52,611 nt of DNA from PHBD01 sp964578535 (GCA_964578535.1 CAZODI010000025.1:1-52611), one strand, 5' to 3'. Counted from the stretch's first letter, positions 1 through 10,061 are shown. Translations and numbers: made by a program. The notes: generated by a model not told the origin, from the sequence alone.

Positions 1-1003
1 CGGAGACCTCACCCGCCGCGGCGGAGACCTGCTGCGCCGCCTCGCCCAACTGGTCAGCGGAGTGCGTGATGGGCCGGCTGATCCCGCGGGCGAAGAAGAG
101 GACACCCACGACGGTCAGGGCCAGGAAGCCCACGGCGATGATCAGGATGAAGTTCCGGATCATATGGGCCGCCGCGAGAAACTCCTGCTGGTCCTGGGTG
201 AAGCAGACGGACCAGCCGGTGAGCTGAACCGGGGCGAAGCCGGCGATCTTGGCGACTCCGTTGAAGACATACTTCTCCGTGCCGGTGTCTTTTGCGATCA
301 TCCGCTGGGAGATTTTTTCCATGCCCTGCATCTTGGCGGCATTGAGCTCCAGGATGAATTCCTTCTTCGGGTGGGCGATGACGGTGCCCACGTGGTCGGT
401 CATATAAGCGTACCCTGTCTTCCCGATCTTGACTGAGATGATCTGCTCGACGAGAAAGTCGATCTTCAGGGCGACCGCCACAATCCCCCGGAACTCGCCG
501 TTGCCTCCCAGGATGGGGGCGGCAACAACCGCAACGGGACTCCCTGTCTTCTTGGACTTGATGACGGACCCGACATTCGCCTTGCCGGCTTTCGCTGCAG
601 CGAAATAGTCCCGTTCGCCGATGTTGATGCCGACATAGGATCCGCCGACGCCGTCCGCGCGGATCGCGCCGGTCGAATCGGTCACGAAGATCGTCTCGTA
701 GTCATGGCCGATCTTTTTCATGGTTGCCGTCAGGCGCTGGGTTGCCCCGTCGGTTTTGCCGCTTGTCGCCTCGATTATGTTCACGTCGGCGGCGATTCCT
801 GAGATAAGCTTGATTTCCTCCAGGAGCGCCATGTTGACGAGTCCGCTCACGTTCTTTGCGACGAGCTCGACCTGGTTCTCCGAGATGTCCGTCAATGCCT
901 CAGACGATTTCCAGGCGCTGAACGTGCCGACCACGATCAGCGGGATCAGGACGATCATGATTCCGCCAGTGATGAGTTTGAAGTTCAAAGACCTTTTCTT
1001 CAT
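1..1003 (-). CDS. Methyl-accepting chemotaxis protein, N-terminal part (cut by window edge)
   Basis: Reading the minus strand from the ATG at 1003 gives about 334 residues that continue past the window edge. The protein starts with a short basic stretch and a transmembrane helix (about residues 8-28). A periplasmic sensory region of roughly 250 residues follows, containing TDSTGAIRAD and YAYMTDHVGTVIAHP, which are typical of double-Cache (dCache) chemoreceptors. A second membrane helix (IIAVGFLALTVVGVLFFARG) and the start of a HAMP-like segment with Ser/Ala-rich helices come next. The signalling hairpin lies outside the window. An AAGGAGG ribosome site is 9 bases before the ATG, and a sigma-54 promoter at 1077-1092 precedes it, so the receptor is probably co-regulated with the flagellar genes. 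The ligand cannot be deduced; family assignment is firm. Confidence 0.9.
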   Translation of the reverse strand, partial: MKKRSLNFKLITGGIMIVLIPLIVVGTFSAWKSSEALTDISENQVELVAKNVSGLVNMALLEEIKLISGIAADVNIIEATSGKTDGATQRLTATMKKIGHDYETIFVTDSTGAIRADGVGGSYVGINIGERDYFAAAKAGKANVGSVIKSKKTGSPVAVVAAPILGGNGEFRGIVAVALKIDFLVEQIISVKIGKTGYAYMTDHVGTVIAHPKKEFILELNAAKMQGMEKISQRMIAKDTGTEKYVFNGVAKIAGFAPVQLTGWSVCFTQDQQEFLAAAHMIRNFILIIAVGFLALTVVGVLFFARGISRPITHSADQLGEAAQQVSAAAGEVS

Positions 1004-1076
1004 GAAATATCGCCTCCTTGCGTCTATTTTGACCCTCGCGGGGTCATTGCGGGAATTATGCGTCTGGGCAGTCCAA

Positions 1077-1092
1077 AGCAATTTTAGGGCCA
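1077..1092 (-). promoter_or_regulatory. Sigma-54 (-24/-12) promoter for the chemoreceptor gene
   Basis: On the minus strand this reads TGGCCC-TAAAA-TTGCT, a close match to TGGCAC-N5-TTGCA/T with the invariant GG and GC in register. The predicted start of transcription is near 1066, giving a leader of about 60 bases before the ATG at 1003. The leader holds a small inverted repeat (GACCC-TCGCG-GGGTC, 1031-1045). Confidence 0.8.
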
Positions 1093-1301
1093 TCCTGATT
1101 TTGAGATCATTCCGGACGATCTCGTCACCACCCGCCGCCTTGAAGCGGGGAATCGACAAAGAATCACGATACGGCAGAGAAAGCCGGTTCCGCGGGATTC
1201 GTCCGATGTGCCGCCGTTTTCGCGGCGGATCGAAAGAAGGGGCAGGAGTTGCAGGTTACCGGGAGGGACGAAAAGATAATGATTCCAGCCTTACAAATTG
1301 C

Positions 1302-1337
1302 TTGACAATTCCTGTCATGAAATTGACAATCCGTCAA
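1302..1337. promoter_or_regulatory. Overlapping TTGAC/GTCA palindromes, FleQ-box-like operator
   Basis: TTGACAAT occurs twice, at 1302-1309 and 1323-1330, exactly 21 bases apart, on the same face of the helix. The segment contains TGACA-N5-TGTCA (1303-1317), TGTCA-N6-TGACA (1313-1328) and TTGAC-N5-GTCAA (1323-1337). The inner 14-mer GTCATGAAATTGAC (1314-1327) differs at only two positions from the published Pseudomonas FleQ box GTCAATAAATTGAC. It lies 27-62 bases before the regulator's ATG. A TTGACA -35 (1302) with a poor -10 GACAAT (1325) would overlap the site, which would suit repression or autoregulation. Binding is inferred. Confidence 0.5.
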
Positions 1338-1363
1338 ACCCTTGGAGTCGGAGGAGAAAACCC

Positions 1364-2734
<1,371 letters not shown>

Positions 2735-2800
2735 CCGCTTCCCGTTTTATTCCCGAAACCGACCTTCCTTCGCCGCCCGGCGTCGAGGCCTTTTGGAGTG

Positions 2801-2816
2801 TGGTCTCGATTTTGCA
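2801..2816 (+). promoter_or_regulatory. Sigma-54 (-24/-12) promoter for the cheD operon
   Basis: Reads TGGTCT-CGATT-TTGCA, with GG and GC in register. Transcription would start near 2827, about 30 bases before the GTG of cheD. The -24 element departs from TGGCAC at three of six positions, so this is less certain than the other sites. Confidence 0.65.
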
Positions 2817-2856
2817 TTGCCGCATCCTGAAATGATTCCTCGCTCAGGATGGCAGG

Positions 2857-3336
2857 GTGGATATCGTCGTCGGCATTTCAGACATCAAGTGCAGCAATCG
2901 GAAAGAGGACGTCCTCGTGACCTATGCGCTGGGCTCCTGCATTGCCGTGGCCGTTCATGACCCCGTAGCGGGGGTGGCCGGATTGCTCCATTTCATGCTC
3001 CCCGATTCCACCCTCGACCAGGCGAAGGCCAGCCAGGCGCCGGCCATGTTCGCCGACACGGGGATCCCCATGCTGTTCAAGTCCTGCTACCAGCTGGGGG
3101 CCGAGAAGAAGAGAATGACCGTCAAGGTGGCCGGTGGAGCCAGCATTCTGAACGATACGGACTACTTCCGGATCGGGAAGAAAAACATCACGGCCATGAG
3201 AAAGATTTTCTGGCGGAACAATGTCCTGATCAGCGCGGAAGATACGGGGCTGAACTTCAACCGGACGGTTCGACTCGGCGTGTCCGACGGCAAGTGCCTC
3301 GTCAAGGTGTCGAACGGAACTTTGAAGGAAATATAA
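2857..3336 (+). CDS. cheD: Chemoreceptor glutamine deamidase CheD
   Basis: A 159-residue CheD-family protein, which deamidates specific glutamines on chemoreceptors and, in other bacteria, also binds CheC-type phosphatases. The catalytic residues are visible: Thr22 and Cys28 in VTYALGSC, and His45 in LLHFMLPD. Their spacing equals that of the Thermotoga enzyme (Thr21, Cys27, His44). The later KVAGGASI motif is also typical of the family. The start is a GTG with a weak GCAGG ribosome site. It heads an operon whose next gene begins at the base after its stop codon. No CheR, CheB, CheA or CheW is encoded in the window, so the core pathway must lie elsewhere. Confidence 0.95.
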   Translation: MDIVVGISDIKCSNRKEDVLVTYALGSCIAVAVHDPVAGVAGLLHFMLPDSTLDQAKASQAPAMFADTGIPMLFKSCYQLGAEKKRMTVKVAGGASILNDTDYFRIGKKNITAMRKIFWRNNVLISAEDTGLNFNRTVRLGVSDGKCLVKVSNGTLKEI

Positions 3337-4182
3337 ATGGTCGAGAAAATACTGCAGTCCATCCGAAAGCTGCCCGCGTTTCCGGCCTCCGTGCAGAAAG
3401 TCGCAGAGCTGCTCCGGGACGACGACTATTCGACCCAGGATCTGGTGAAGGTCATCCAGTACGATCAGGCCATCACCGCCAACATCATGAAAATGAGCAA
3501 CTCCGCCTACTTCGGTTCACGGCAGAAGATCCGGACCATCCATGAAGCCGTGGTGTTCCTGGGGCGGAGACATCTCCAGTCCGCCGTGTTCACCGCCGGT
3601 GCGTCCCGTTTCTTCCAGGCGTCCAAGGGCGGCTACGTGGACAAGGGGAAGGCGCTGTGGGAGCACTCGGTCGCCGTGGCCGTGATGTCCCAGATCCTCT
3701 CCCGGCAGCTGCGACAGCGTGAGGACCAGGAACTCTACACGGCAGCCCTGATGCACGACATCGGGAAGCTGATCCTGGGGGAATTCGTCCAGGACGCCTT
3801 CGAGAAGATCCAGGCCCTGATGGAGCGCCGAAGCTGTTCCTTCCTGGAGGCGGAGGAGGAGATCCTGGGAATCAACCATGCGGAGCTGGGAGGAAGGATC
3901 GCCGATCAGTGGAATTTCCCGCCGGCGATCCGGGACGGGATTGCGTTCCACCATCGCCCGGACCTCCTCGAGGATGAAAATTCCAATGCCGGCCTGATTT
4001 ATCTTTCCGATCAGTTCTGCCTGATGGCGGGCATTGACGGAGGCCTCGACGGCCTCGCCCACCGGGGCATCGGTTCGGTCATGAAACAGTTCCAGCTCCG
4101 GGAGGTCGACCTGGAAAAGAATCTGATCGTCCTTCTCGACGAGCTCGACAAGGCGGCGGACGTCCTGCAACTGGTCAATTGA
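3337..4182 (+). CDS. HDOD domain protein
   Basis: A 281-residue protein made mostly of one HDOD domain (about 1-210). HDOD domains are relatives of HD phosphohydrolases usually found in signalling proteins. It keeps an HD pair in ALMHDIGKLI and the typical motifs LPAFPASVQKV near the N-terminus and SNSAYFG. The ATG directly follows the cheD stop codon, so the two are probably translationally coupled. Placement between cheD and cheX suggests a role in chemotaxis or motility signalling. No enzymatic activity can be claimed, since most HDOD proteins lack a full metal site. Confidence 0.9.
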   Translation: MVEKILQSIRKLPAFPASVQKVAELLRDDDYSTQDLVKVIQYDQAITANIMKMSNSAYFGSRQKIRTIHEAVVFLGRRHLQSAVFTAGASRFFQASKGGYVDKGKALWEHSVAVAVMSQILSRQLRQREDQELYTAALMHDIGKLILGEFVQDAFEKIQALMERRSCSFLEAEEEILGINHAELGGRIADQWNFPPAIRDGIAFHHRPDLLEDENSNAGLIYLSDQFCLMAGIDGGLDGLAHRGIGSVMKQFQLREVDLEKNLIVLLDELDKAADVLQLVN

Positions 4183-4209
4183 AAGGCCGGATTCCGGAGG
4201 GGTGACGGT

Positions 4210-4668
4210 ATGAAGAAAGAAGGATACGGAGAAACCGGGGAGCAACTGGTCAAGGCCATCTTCGATGTATTTGAGAAGATGTATTACCTGTACCTGGAGC
4301 CGCTGGAGGGAGAGGAGAGCGCACCGTCATGGCAGGCCTCGATCGGGTTCACGGGAGTCCTGAACGGACGGTTCGACGCCTGGTTCAGCGGGGAGATCGC
4401 CACGGCGATGGTGGAGAACAGCCTGGTCCTGGAAGGGGATGACGTGACGGACGACTTGAGGGAGGACTGCCTCAAGGAGTGCGTCAACATGATCTGCGGC
4501 AGTTTTCTCCGGCTGGTCGACTCCGACCGCATTGCAAATCTCACGCTGCCGTCCTGCGGAAGGGCGGATGCGGCGCCTCCGCCGGCGGAAGGCGGGGAGG
4601 CGGGGGAGATCCATCTCCGGTTCGAGGCCGACGGGATGCAGGTTGTGTTCCGGGCACAGATTTCTTGA
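4210..4668 (+). CDS. CheX/CheC-like CheY-P phosphatase, divergent
   Basis: A 152-residue protein with the CheX-type fold signature. The phosphatase motif ExxN is present once, at Glu90 and Asn93 in CLKECVNMICG, and the central SIGFTGVLNGRFDAWF strand matches the family. One active site argues for CheX rather than two-site CheC. It carries a Pro/Ala/Gly-rich insert near the C-terminus (about 118-130). A GGAGG ribosome site precedes the ATG. It lies just upstream of a single-domain CheY, and a second, more typical CheX follows that CheY, so the receiver is flanked by two probable phosphatases. Dephosphorylation of CheY-P is inferred from the motif. Confidence 0.8.
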   Translation: MKKEGYGETGEQLVKAIFDVFEKMYYLYLEPLEGEESAPSWQASIGFTGVLNGRFDAWFSGEIATAMVENSLVLEGDDVTDDLREDCLKECVNMICGSFLRLVDSDRIANLTLPSCGRADAAPPPAEGGEAGEIHLRFEADGMQVVFRAQIS

Positions 4669-4693
4669 GGAATTTTAGAAAGGGGCACCCAAT

Positions 4694-5068
4694 ATGGACA
4701 AGGGATTGAAACTTTTGATTGTCGATGATTTCGCCACCATGAGGAAGGTGATTCGGAACATTCTCAAGCAGATCGGGTATGAGAACGTCGTGGAGGCGGA
4801 AGACGGATCGATCGCGCTCCGAGTGCTCAAATCCCAGAAGATCGACCTCATCATCAGCGACTGGAACATGCCCAACATGACCGGCCTGGAACTCCTCAAA
4901 GCCGTCCGCGCCGATGAAGAGCTCAAGGCGACGCCCTTCCTCATGGTCACGGCCGAGGCGCTGCAGGAAAACGTTGTGGCGGCGGTCAAGGCGGGAGTGA
5001 GCAATTACATTGTCAAGCCCTTCACGGCGGAAGCGATGAACGAAAAGCTTCAGAAAATTCTAGGGTAG
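4694..5068 (+). CDS. cheY: Chemotaxis response regulator CheY
   Basis: A 124-residue stand-alone receiver domain with no output domain. All signature residues are present: Asp12-Asp13 in LLIVDDF, the phospho-acceptor Asp in LIISDWNMPNM, Thr in MVTAEA, and Lys in YIVKPFT. The DWNMPNMTGLELL segment is characteristic of flagellar CheY rather than of general receivers. Phospho-CheY would bind the switch protein FliM, also encoded here (34053). It is sandwiched between two CheX-like genes in a tight operon. The cognate kinase CheA is not in the window. Confidence 0.96.
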   Translation: MDKGLKLLIVDDFATMRKVIRNILKQIGYENVVEAEDGSIALRVLKSQKIDLIISDWNMPNMTGLELLKAVRADEELKATPFLMVTAEALQENVVAAVKAGVSNYIVKPFTAEAMNEKLQKILG

Positions 5069-5091
5069 CAGAGACCGGTTAGGAGAGACCA

Positions 5092-5565
5092 ATGGACGTT
5101 CGCTTTATCAATGCATTCCTGGCCGGCACCACGGATGTGCTCCAGATGATGGCTTTCGTGGAGCCGAGGCCGGGGAAGGCTTTCCTGAAGAAAGACAACG
5201 CGGCCAAGGGGGATGTCTCCGGCGTCATCGGCCTCACCGGTGCCGCTCGTGGTTCGCTGGCCCTCACGTTCAGCGAATCCTGCATTCTGAAAGTTGTTTC
5301 GAACATGCTGGGCGAGGAGCAGACCTCCATCAACGGCGACGTCAAGGATGCCGTGGGGGAACTGACCAACATGGTCTCCGGATCCGCCCGCAAGAAGCTG
5401 GAGTCGGAAGGCCTGAGCGTCATGGCGGCCATCCCCACGGTGGTGTCCGGTGGCGGGCATTCCATCCGGCACGTTCTCGGCGGTCCTTCCATCATCATTC
5501 CCTTTGAGACGGATTACGGTCCTTTTTTCGTGGATGTCTGCCTGATCCTCGCCAACGGGTCCTGA
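5092..5565 (+). CDS. cheX: CheY-P phosphatase CheX
   Basis: A 157-residue CheX protein. The active-site pair Glu90/Asn93 lies in VGELTNMVSG, the classic CheX helix, followed by a Gly-rich strand and the C-terminal PFFVDVCLI strand. It begins 23 bases after cheY with a GGAGAG ribosome site, so CheY and its likely phosphatase are co-produced. It is closer to textbook CheX than the gene at 4210. It is the last gene of the cheD operon; 158 bases separate it from the next gene. Confidence 0.93.
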   Translation: MDVRFINAFLAGTTDVLQMMAFVEPRPGKAFLKKDNAAKGDVSGVIGLTGAARGSLALTFSESCILKVVSNMLGEEQTSINGDVKDAVGELTNMVSGSARKKLESEGLSVMAAIPTVVSGGGHSIRHVLGGPSIIIPFETDYGPFFVDVCLILANGS

Positions 5566-5723
5566 AGCGGTTCCCCTCAAGGACGGTATCGGATCGATGA
5601 GCGCGATGAAACGACTGCCTGCGGCGGGGGATTTTCCCTCCCCCCAGGGGATCATCCTTCTCCGTATCACCGGTCGCTCCCGGGGCTGGGCCGAAGGAAT
5701 GCGCTGACATCAGAGGAGCCGTC

Positions 5724-8225
5724 ATGACGAGCCGGGAAGCACTCTCGCGCCTCCGCTCTTTTTTCCAGTTCCCCCGCGCAGCAGGGGAGGAGGATGCCCG
5801 CCAGGCGGCTGTTCTTCTCCATCACCTGACGAACGGCATCCTGTTCCTGTGCCTGCTGGACGTCCTGATCGTCATCCCCTTTTTCTACGAGCGCAAGGGG
5901 ACCAGCGCCATATTCATGGCCGCCATCCTCCTTATCGCCCTCGTCAGCCGGCATCTCCTGCAACGGGGAGCCGTCCGCAGGGGCGCAGCCCTCCTTCTTT
6001 CTTCCCTCTGGATCGTCATTTTCCTGGTCATGATCGCCGGGAAGGGCCTCGGGGACGCGAACATTACATTCGTTATCGCCCTCATCGTGATGACGGGACT
6101 TCTCCTGGGGCAGCGAGCCGCCCTGGGCGCCACGGCCGTGTCCATCGCGGCGCTTCTGGTCCTGACGCTGCTGGAAATCCGGGGAGTCCTGCCTCTTCGC
6201 CACTTCCCCCAGCTTCCACTTTCGCAATGGAGCCAGGCCACCTTCGCCATCCTGGTCACCGTCCTCATGCTCAACGATGCCCTCCGGACCCTGGACCGGT
6301 CTCTGCGGTCGGCCCGCCGGGAGAGCCGGGAGCGCCTGGCTGCGCTGGACTCCCTGCAGGAGAGCCGGGAGCTCTTCATCCGCACGGTGAACACGATTCC
6401 CGATATCGTGATCCGGGTCAACGGGGAGGGTGTGATCGAATACGTGAACGATCATGCACTGGATGTTGGAGGCTACCGGCGGGAGGAAATGGTTGGGGCG
6501 AACATGCTGTCCTTCATCGCACCCGAAGACCGGGACCGGGCCTTCCTCAACACGATCCGGATGCAGGAGGCCCCTTTGGGCCCGATCGAGTACGAGTTCA
6601 TCCTGAAGAGCGGCGAACGGCTGACTGCGGAGGTCAACGGCGACGTCCTCCGCCGCGAGGACGGTTCCCCCTTCGGCGCCGTTTTTGTCTGCCGGGACAT
6701 TACGGCCCGGAGGAGGGAGGAGGAGCAGCGCCGCATCACGATGAACAATTCCCAGTCGGGAATCTTTATTGCTACGGGCGGACTTCTCCGCTACATAAAT
6801 CCCAAGGCCGTCTTCCTTTCCGGGTACGGGGAGGAGGAGCTCCTGGGCACGTCGAGCCTGCGCTACGTCCATCTGGAGGACCGGGAGGCGGCGGGCCGGC
6901 AGGCCCGGGACATGCTGGCGGGCAGGCGGACCACTCCCTTCGAGTACCGGATCCGGACGAAGGCGGGCGGTGTCCGGTGGCTCATGGGCACGTTCACCCC
7001 GGCCATGTACCAGGGAAAGCGGGCCGTTCTCGGCGAAATGATGGACGTCACGGCATTGCGGGAGGCCCGGGAGGAGATCGAGCGGATGCAGGAGCAGCTC
7101 CTCCAGGCGCAGAAACTGGAGTCGCTGGGGACGCTGGCCGGCGGCATCGCCCATGATTTCAACAATCTGCTCATGGGCATCCAGGGCTATGCATCGCTGA
7201 TGCTGCTGGAGACAAAGGAAAGCCATCCGCATCACGAAAAACTGAAGGCCATTGAGTCGCAGGTCCGGAGCGGATCGGATCTGACCCGCCAGCTCCTGGG
7301 CTTTGCCCGGGGAGGGCGATACGAGGTGAAGCCGACGGACCTGAACGATCTGCTCCGAAAAACGGTACTCCTGTTCGGCCGGACCAGGAAGGAGATCCGC
7401 ATCCATGAGAAGTATGCGGAAACGCTCTGGGCGGTCGAGGCGGACCGGGGGCAGATGGAGCAGGTCTTCCTGAACCTGTTCGTCAATGCATGGCAGGCGA
7501 TGCCCGGGGGTGGCGAGCTTCGCGTGGAGACGGCCGGTGTGATCCTGGATGACGAGGATGTCCGTGTCCATCTGGTCGCCCCGGGCCGGTTCGTGAAGGC
7601 CTTGATCGCGGATACCGGCGTGGGGATGGACGAGCGGACGCTGCAGCGGATCTTCGATCCCTTTTTCACGACCAGGGAGATGGGGCGGGGGACGGGCCTG
7701 GGGCTTGCCTCTGCTTACGGCATCGTCAAGGGGCACGGAGGATTCATCCGGGTGTCGAGCGAGCCCGGCCGGGGGACGGCGTTCGGGATTTTCCTGCCCG
7801 CGTCGGACCGGGTGCTGGAGGAAGAAGCACAGCCCTTTGACGATGCGATAAAGACGGGGTGCGAAACAGTCCTTGTGGTCGATGACGAGATCGTCATTCG
7901 CGACGTGACGAAGGAGATGCTGGAAGACCTGGGCTACCGGGTCCTGACGGCGGGGAGCGGAGAAGAGGCTATTTCCCTGTTCCGTTCCAGGGTCGGAGGA
8001 ATCGACCTGGTGATCCTTGACATGATCATGCCGGGAACGGGGGGCGGAGAGGTCTATGATGCCCTGCGGGCCATGGACCCGGACGTCAGGGTGATCCTCT
8101 CCAGCGGGTACAGCATCGACGGGAAGGCACGGGAAATCATGGAGCGCGGCATTCGCGAGTTTCTCCAGAAGCCCTTTCGCATGGAGGATCTCTCCCGGAA
8201 AGTCCGCAGCGTCCTGGCGGAGTGA
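5724..8225 (+). CDS. Membrane PAS hybrid histidine kinase, first paralogue
   Basis: An 833-residue hybrid sensor kinase. Residues about 30-190 hold roughly six hydrophobic helices. Two PAS domains follow (about 215-330 and 335-445), then a dimerisation domain with the phospho-His near residue 475 in GGIAHDFNNLLMG. The ATPase domain (about 560-690) keeps the N box (NLFVNAWQAM), G1 (DTGVGM) and G2 (GRGTGLGLA). A C-terminal receiver follows, with Asp in LVILDMIMPG. The signal is unknown. It is clearly paralogous to the kinase at 10172: the kinase core and receiver are near-identical in long stretches. A weak -24/-12-like element lies just upstream but was not accepted. Linkage to motility is by location only. 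Confidence 0.93.
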   Translation: MTSREALSRLRSFFQFPRAAGEEDARQAAVLLHHLTNGILFLCLLDVLIVIPFFYERKGTSAIFMAAILLIALVSRHLLQRGAVRRGAALLLSSLWIVIFLVMIAGKGLGDANITFVIALIVMTGLLLGQRAALGATAVSIAALLVLTLLEIRGVLPLRHFPQLPLSQWSQATFAILVTVLMLNDALRTLDRSLRSARRESRERLAALDSLQESRELFIRTVNTIPDIVIRVNGEGVIEYVNDHALDVGGYRREEMVGANMLSFIAPEDRDRAFLNTIRMQEAPLGPIEYEFILKSGERLTAEVNGDVLRREDGSPFGAVFVCRDITARRREEEQRRITMNNSQSGIFIATGGLLRYINPKAVFLSGYGEEELLGTSSLRYVHLEDREAAGRQARDMLAGRRTTPFEYRIRTKAGGVRWLMGTFTPAMYQGKRAVLGEMMDVTALREAREEIERMQEQLLQAQKLESLGTLAGGIAHDFNNLLMGIQGYASLMLLETKESHPHHEKLKAIESQVRSGSDLTRQLLGFARGGRYEVKPTDLNDLLRKTVLLFGRTRKEIRIHEKYAETLWAVEADRGQMEQVFLNLFVNAWQAMPGGGELRVETAGVILDDEDVRVHLVAPGRFVKALIADTGVGMDERTLQRIFDPFFTTREMGRGTGLGLASAYGIVKGHGGFIRVSSEPGRGTAFGIFLPASDRVLEEEAQPFDDAIKTGCETVLVVDDEIVIRDVTKEMLEDLGYRVLTAGSGEEAISLFRSRVGGIDLVILDMIMPGTGGGEVYDALRAMDPDVRVILSSGYSIDGKAREIMERGIREFLQKPFRMEDLSRKVRSVLAE

Positions 8226-8260
8226 GCCGTCATGAACGGCAGATGGAGGCGGGGTACCCC

Positions 8261-9136
8261 ATGAATGATCGCCTGAGGCAGGTTGAGACCTATATCGGCC
8301 GCATGCCGAGCCTTTCCACGACGGTTGCGAAAGTCCTGGACATCTGCAACCGGCCGGACACCTCTCCCAATGACCTGAACCGGGTGATCTCGCTCGATCC
8401 GGTCCTGACGGGAAGGGTCCTTCACCTGATCAATTCCGCATACTATTCCCTTCCCGACGAAGTGACATCCCTCACCCGGGCCATCATCGTCCTGGGCATC
8501 AACACCGTCAAGAACCTGGCCTTGAGCACGGCGATCCTGGAGGCTTTGGGGGGCGGCGGAGGCCGCAAGGCGCTGTCCATGGATGAGTTCTGGACCCACT
8601 CCATCGGGGTGGGGGTGATTGCCAAGTCCCTGGCTGCCCGGCAGGGTGTTCCCACGATCCGGCGGGAAGAATATTTCGTGGCCGGCCTTCTCCACGACCT
8701 GGGGAAAATCCCCCTGAGCAGCGTGTATCCGAATGATTACGGTGATGTGGTCGCATTACTGGAGGACGGGGCGGCCGCTTCCAGCAGCGAGGCGGAGGAG
8801 CGGGTCCTGGGGCTGAATCACGGGCGGATCGGCGTCCTGATCGCCGACAAATGGCGACAGGCGGAGTCCATGCGGGAGGTGATGCGCTGCCACCACGATC
8901 CCCCGGCCGCGAAAGACGAGTGGCGGTCCATGGTGACGATCGTCCGGCTGGCGGACGACTGCTATCATCTATTCAGGCGTTGCGGGAGCCGGGATCCCTC
9001 CGCGGACGATCCCCGGGTTGCCCGCCTGGAGGAAGAGACCGGGATGGATGTGCCGGCGGTCGCGGCGCTCCGCGACGCCGTCACGGAAGAAATCGAGCGG
9101 GCGAAGATTTTCCTGAGCATCGCAGGGAAGGCGTGA
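8261..9136 (+). CDS. HDOD domain protein, second
   Basis: A 291-residue protein dominated by an HDOD domain, with LPSLSTTVAKVL-like N-terminal motif (here MPSLSTTVAKVLDIC), the NSAYYSLP loop and an HD pair in LLHDLGKIPL. It follows the hybrid kinase closely. I chose the ATG at 8261 because GGAGG sits 11 bases before it; a GTG at 8222 overlapping the kinase stop is possible. It may act downstream of the kinase or bind a signalling partner. It is only distantly similar to the HDOD protein at 3337. Confidence 0.88.
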   Translation: MNDRLRQVETYIGRMPSLSTTVAKVLDICNRPDTSPNDLNRVISLDPVLTGRVLHLINSAYYSLPDEVTSLTRAIIVLGINTVKNLALSTAILEALGGGGGRKALSMDEFWTHSIGVGVIAKSLAARQGVPTIRREEYFVAGLLHDLGKIPLSSVYPNDYGDVVALLEDGAAASSSEAEERVLGLNHGRIGVLIADKWRQAESMREVMRCHHDPPAAKDEWRSMVTIVRLADDCYHLFRRCGSRDPSADDPRVARLEEETGMDVPAVAALRDAVTEEIERAKIFLSIAGKA

Positions 9137-9137
9137 C

Positions 9138-10061
9138 ATGATGAAGATCCGGTTCTGGGGGGTTCGAGGATCCATTCCCTGCCCCGGGCCCGACACCGTC
9201 GAATACGGCGGCAATACCCCCTGCATCGAGCTGCGGCTGTCGGAATCGCGGCGCACCGTCATCATCGACGCCGGCTCGGGCATCCGGGAACTGGGCAACC
9301 TCATGATGGCCCGCGACCTCCCCGGGGGGCCGATCCGGGCCGACCTCTTCCTCACCCACACCCACTGGGACCACATCATGGGCTTTCCCTTCTTCGCGCC
9401 CGTCTACGTACCCGGGACGAGGCTCAATATCTACGGGCCCGCCACCTATGAAGCGGAGACGATGCGGGACGTCATGGGCGGGCAGATGGCTTACCGGTAC
9501 TTCCCGGTCCGGTGGACGGACCTGGCCGCGGAGATACGCTATTTCGACCTGAAGGAAGAGCGAATCGACCTGGGAGAGGGACTCGGGGTCTCGACCATCT
9601 ATCTCAACCACCCCGTCCTGAGCCTGGGGTACCGGTTCGAACGGGCGGGCTCGGTTCTCTGCACCGTCTTCGATACGGAGCCGTTCCGGAACATCTTTTC
9701 CACGGACCCCGGCGATCCCTCCTACAGCGCGGAAATGGCCGCGGAGGGGGAAGCCGTTGCCAGGGAACGCAATGAACGACTGGAGTCGTTCTTCCGGGGT
9801 GCCGATTGCCTGATCCATGACGCCCAGTACACCCGGGAAGAGTATGAAAACGGGAAAACCGGCTGGGGGCATTCGCCGATGGAGCACGCCATTGAGTCAG
9901 CCGGGAGGGCCGGTGTCCGGAAGCTGGTCCTTTTCCACCACGAGCCGATGCGGACCGATGCCGAGATGAACGCCCTGGCGGCAAAACTCTGCCCGGCCTG
10001 CGCGGGAGGCCGGCCGGAGGTGCTGTTTGCCCGGGAAGGCCTGGAACTGGATATCGGGTAA
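9138..10061 (+). CDS. Metallo-beta-lactamase-fold hydrolase
   Basis: A 307-residue MBL-fold protein. The metal-binding motif THTHWDH (about residues 72-78) is intact, with further metal ligands likely in the HDAQYT and LFHHEPM segments. The opening FWGVRGSIPCPGP and YGGNT are typical of a phosphodiesterase/RNase Z-like branch of the superfamily often found with signalling proteins. It starts one base after the HDOD stop, so it is translationally linked. A phosphodiesterase on a cyclic nucleotide is one possibility, but the substrate cannot be read from sequence. An ATG follows immediately after the first one; either could be used. Confidence 0.85.
   Translation: MMKIRFWGVRGSIPCPGPDTVEYGGNTPCIELRLSESRRTVIIDAGSGIRELGNLMMARDLPGGPIRADLFLTHTHWDHIMGFPFFAPVYVPGTRLNIYGPATYEAETMRDVMGGQMAYRYFPVRWTDLAAEIRYFDLKEERIDLGEGLGVSTIYLNHPVLSLGYRFERAGSVLCTVFDTEPFRNIFSTDPGDPSYSAEMAAEGEAVARERNERLESFFRGADCLIHDAQYTREEYENGKTGWGHSPMEHAIESAGRAGVRKLVLFHHEPMRTDAEMNALAAKLCPACAGGRPEVLFAREGLELDIG

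Larger units (their letters stand above)
1004..1363. other. Divergent intergenic region between chemoreceptor and NtrC-type regulator
   Basis: This is the only stretch over 300 bases without a gene. It holds the chemoreceptor's sigma-54 promoter (1077-1092) and a cluster of TGAC/GTCA half-sites at 1302-1337 next to the regulator gene. I see no coding potential in it, and no RNA gene. Confidence 0.7.

Noticed and set aside
5688..5703. GG-N10-GC element before the first hybrid kinase (possible sigma-54 promoter)
   Set aside because: Only the bare GG/GC core matches; the -24 box (GGGCCG) and the -12 box (AATGC) depart from consensus, so I did not call it.
5667..7736. Long minus-strand open frame antisense to the first hybrid kinase
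   Set aside because: Arg/Pro/His-rich translation with no domain; the plus strand encodes a complete PAS hybrid kinase.
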